Assembly (NCBI GenBank): GCA_943325595.2
Contig: CALPQA020000093.1
Location: forward strand, 1-7,024
From: Auritidibacter sp. Marseille-P8566
Lineage (GTDB): Bacteria; Bacteroidota; Bacteroidia; Flavobacteriales; Flavobacteriaceae
Reading direction: 5' to 3'
Length of the DNA: 7,024 nucleotides
Made by a program: the position numbers and the translations under genes. The notes beneath the pieces are model-generated. The model was not told the origin of the DNA and made no database searches. It saw nothing but the letters and a program-made list of their open reading frames with translations. Of this stretch, positions 6,332-7,024 are shown piece after piece; position 1 is the stretch's first letter; every line of letters starts with the position of its first letter.

Positions 6332-7024
6332 TCAATTAAAAGTCATCAATTCGGTAATTTTAAAACTCGGATTCCCCACAAAAGCAATATCATAATTTTT
6401 AAATGATGGGATTTTTTTATAGGTTGTTGTCCCGTTGTCAAAAATATATTGAGTGGTCATACCTTCGTGTTGGTCGCTAGAAATAGCTATTTGTTTTTTA
6501 GTATCAAGGATAAATGGTTTGGCTATTTCATGAAATACCATAGCATCTTTTGTGGTAATTTCATAACATTCCCCTACGGTCTTTCCGGATAAAAACTCGG
6601 TTAAAAATAAATTAATCCCTGCATCATAATTGTCAGCATAATAACATGCTGCACCAATTGTAAAAAAAGGCTGTGCATAGTCGATAACTCTTTTGGTTGC
6701 CTCCTCTACTCCAATATCTTTGGAATCAACTGCTGAAGAACCAGCGCCACCACACACAGATTTAAATAACACGATGGCGTTTTTTTTAAGTTGAAGTTCT
6801 TTAAGAATTTGTTCAGTGGATATCATCTTATTTAAGCATAATCCACCAGTATTTCCATTAGTTCCCATAGTACTACCATGACCAGAATAAACAAAAAAAC
6901 TAGCCGTTTTAGCAGCCATTTTGATTGCTTCCCAATTGGTATTTCTGTTATAAAATTTCGTGACTTTGATTTTATTTTTTTCAAAAATCAATGCTACTTC
7001 ATTCATTTTTTTAATTGACGAAGC
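6332..7024 (-). CDS. Clan CD cysteine protease (caspase/gingipain-like), 5' end probably outside window
   Basis: The frame is open from the right edge to the TGA at 6334-6332. The first ATG is at 7006-7004, giving 224 residues, but the frame continues upstream (reading ASSIKK before the Met) and a start at that Met would leave the first part of a caspase-like fold missing, so I treat the gene as 5'-incomplete. Counting from that Met, FFVYSGHGS at 37-45 carries the predicted catalytic His43 after a hydrophobic strand, and IVLFKSVCGGAGS at 78-90 carries the predicted nucleophile Cys85, the normal His-then-Cys order of clan CD peptidases (C14, C25, CHAT). FFTIGAACYYADN at 114-126 and the end IAFVGNPSF at 207-215 resemble the later strands of C25-like enzymes. 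It is probably the most upstream visible gene, 160 bases before the 523-residue gene. Assignment among C14, C25 and CHAT is not settled. Confidence 0.8.
   Translation of the reverse strand, partial: ASSIKKMNEVALIFEKNKIKVTKFYNRNTNWEAIKMAAKTASFFVYSGHGSTMGTNGNTGGLCLNKMISTEQILKELQLKKNAIVLFKSVCGGAGSSAVDSKDIGVEEATKRVIDYAQPFFTIGAACYYADNYDAGINLFLTEFLSGKTVGECYEITTKDAMVFHEIAKPFILDTKKQIAISSDQHEGMTTQYIFDNGTTTYKKIPSFKNYDIAFVGNPSFKITELMTFN

Overview
The window is a very AT-rich stretch with every credible gene on the minus strand, so transcription runs from high to low coordinates. Base composition, A-rich leaders with almost no Shine-Dalgarno sequence, and Lys/Asn/Ile/Glu-rich proteins suggest a Bacteroidota genome, probably a Flavobacterium-like member. 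This is inferred from style; no rRNA or housekeeping gene is present to confirm it. Almost all products are accessory-type proteins of unknown function.

In order of transcription: (1) 7024-6332, a clan CD (caspase/gingipain-like) cysteine protease with visible His and Cys motifs, probably cut at its N-terminus by the window edge; (2) a 160-base gap, then 6171-4600, a 523-residue unrecognised protein; (3) 4555-4208, a 115-residue unknown protein; (4) 4135-3137, a protein with the leader MGLFDFLKS, two MORN/YwqK-type repeats and a long unknown C-terminal region; (5) 3106-2930, a 58-residue stand-alone helix-turn-helix protein; (6) 2900-2454, a second MGLFDFLKS protein with a different body containing an NPIPVYGI segment; (7) 2413-2207, a small helical protein; (8) 2167-2024, a marginal 47-codon ORF in the same frame as (7); (9) 1963-971, a 330-residue protein with a PD-(D/E)XK-like core that lacks the usual lysine; (10) 896-1, a third MGLFDFLKS protein, paralogous to (4), running off the left edge.

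The most distinctive feature is the set of three MGLFDFLKS genes. All share a 26-base 5' end (two copies identical, one with a single change). The two MORN-type genes share 69 bases with only two differences, while their 3' halves have diverged strongly. This is the look of a duplicated, diversifying family with a conserved N-terminal tag, as in accessory immunity, defence or effector arrays. The protease and nuclease-like neighbours fit such an island, but no named system can be assigned. Gaps from 6171 down to 897 are 29 to 74 bases, so one or a few operons are possible; I found no convincing promoter or terminator. There is no gene-free stretch longer than 300 bases.
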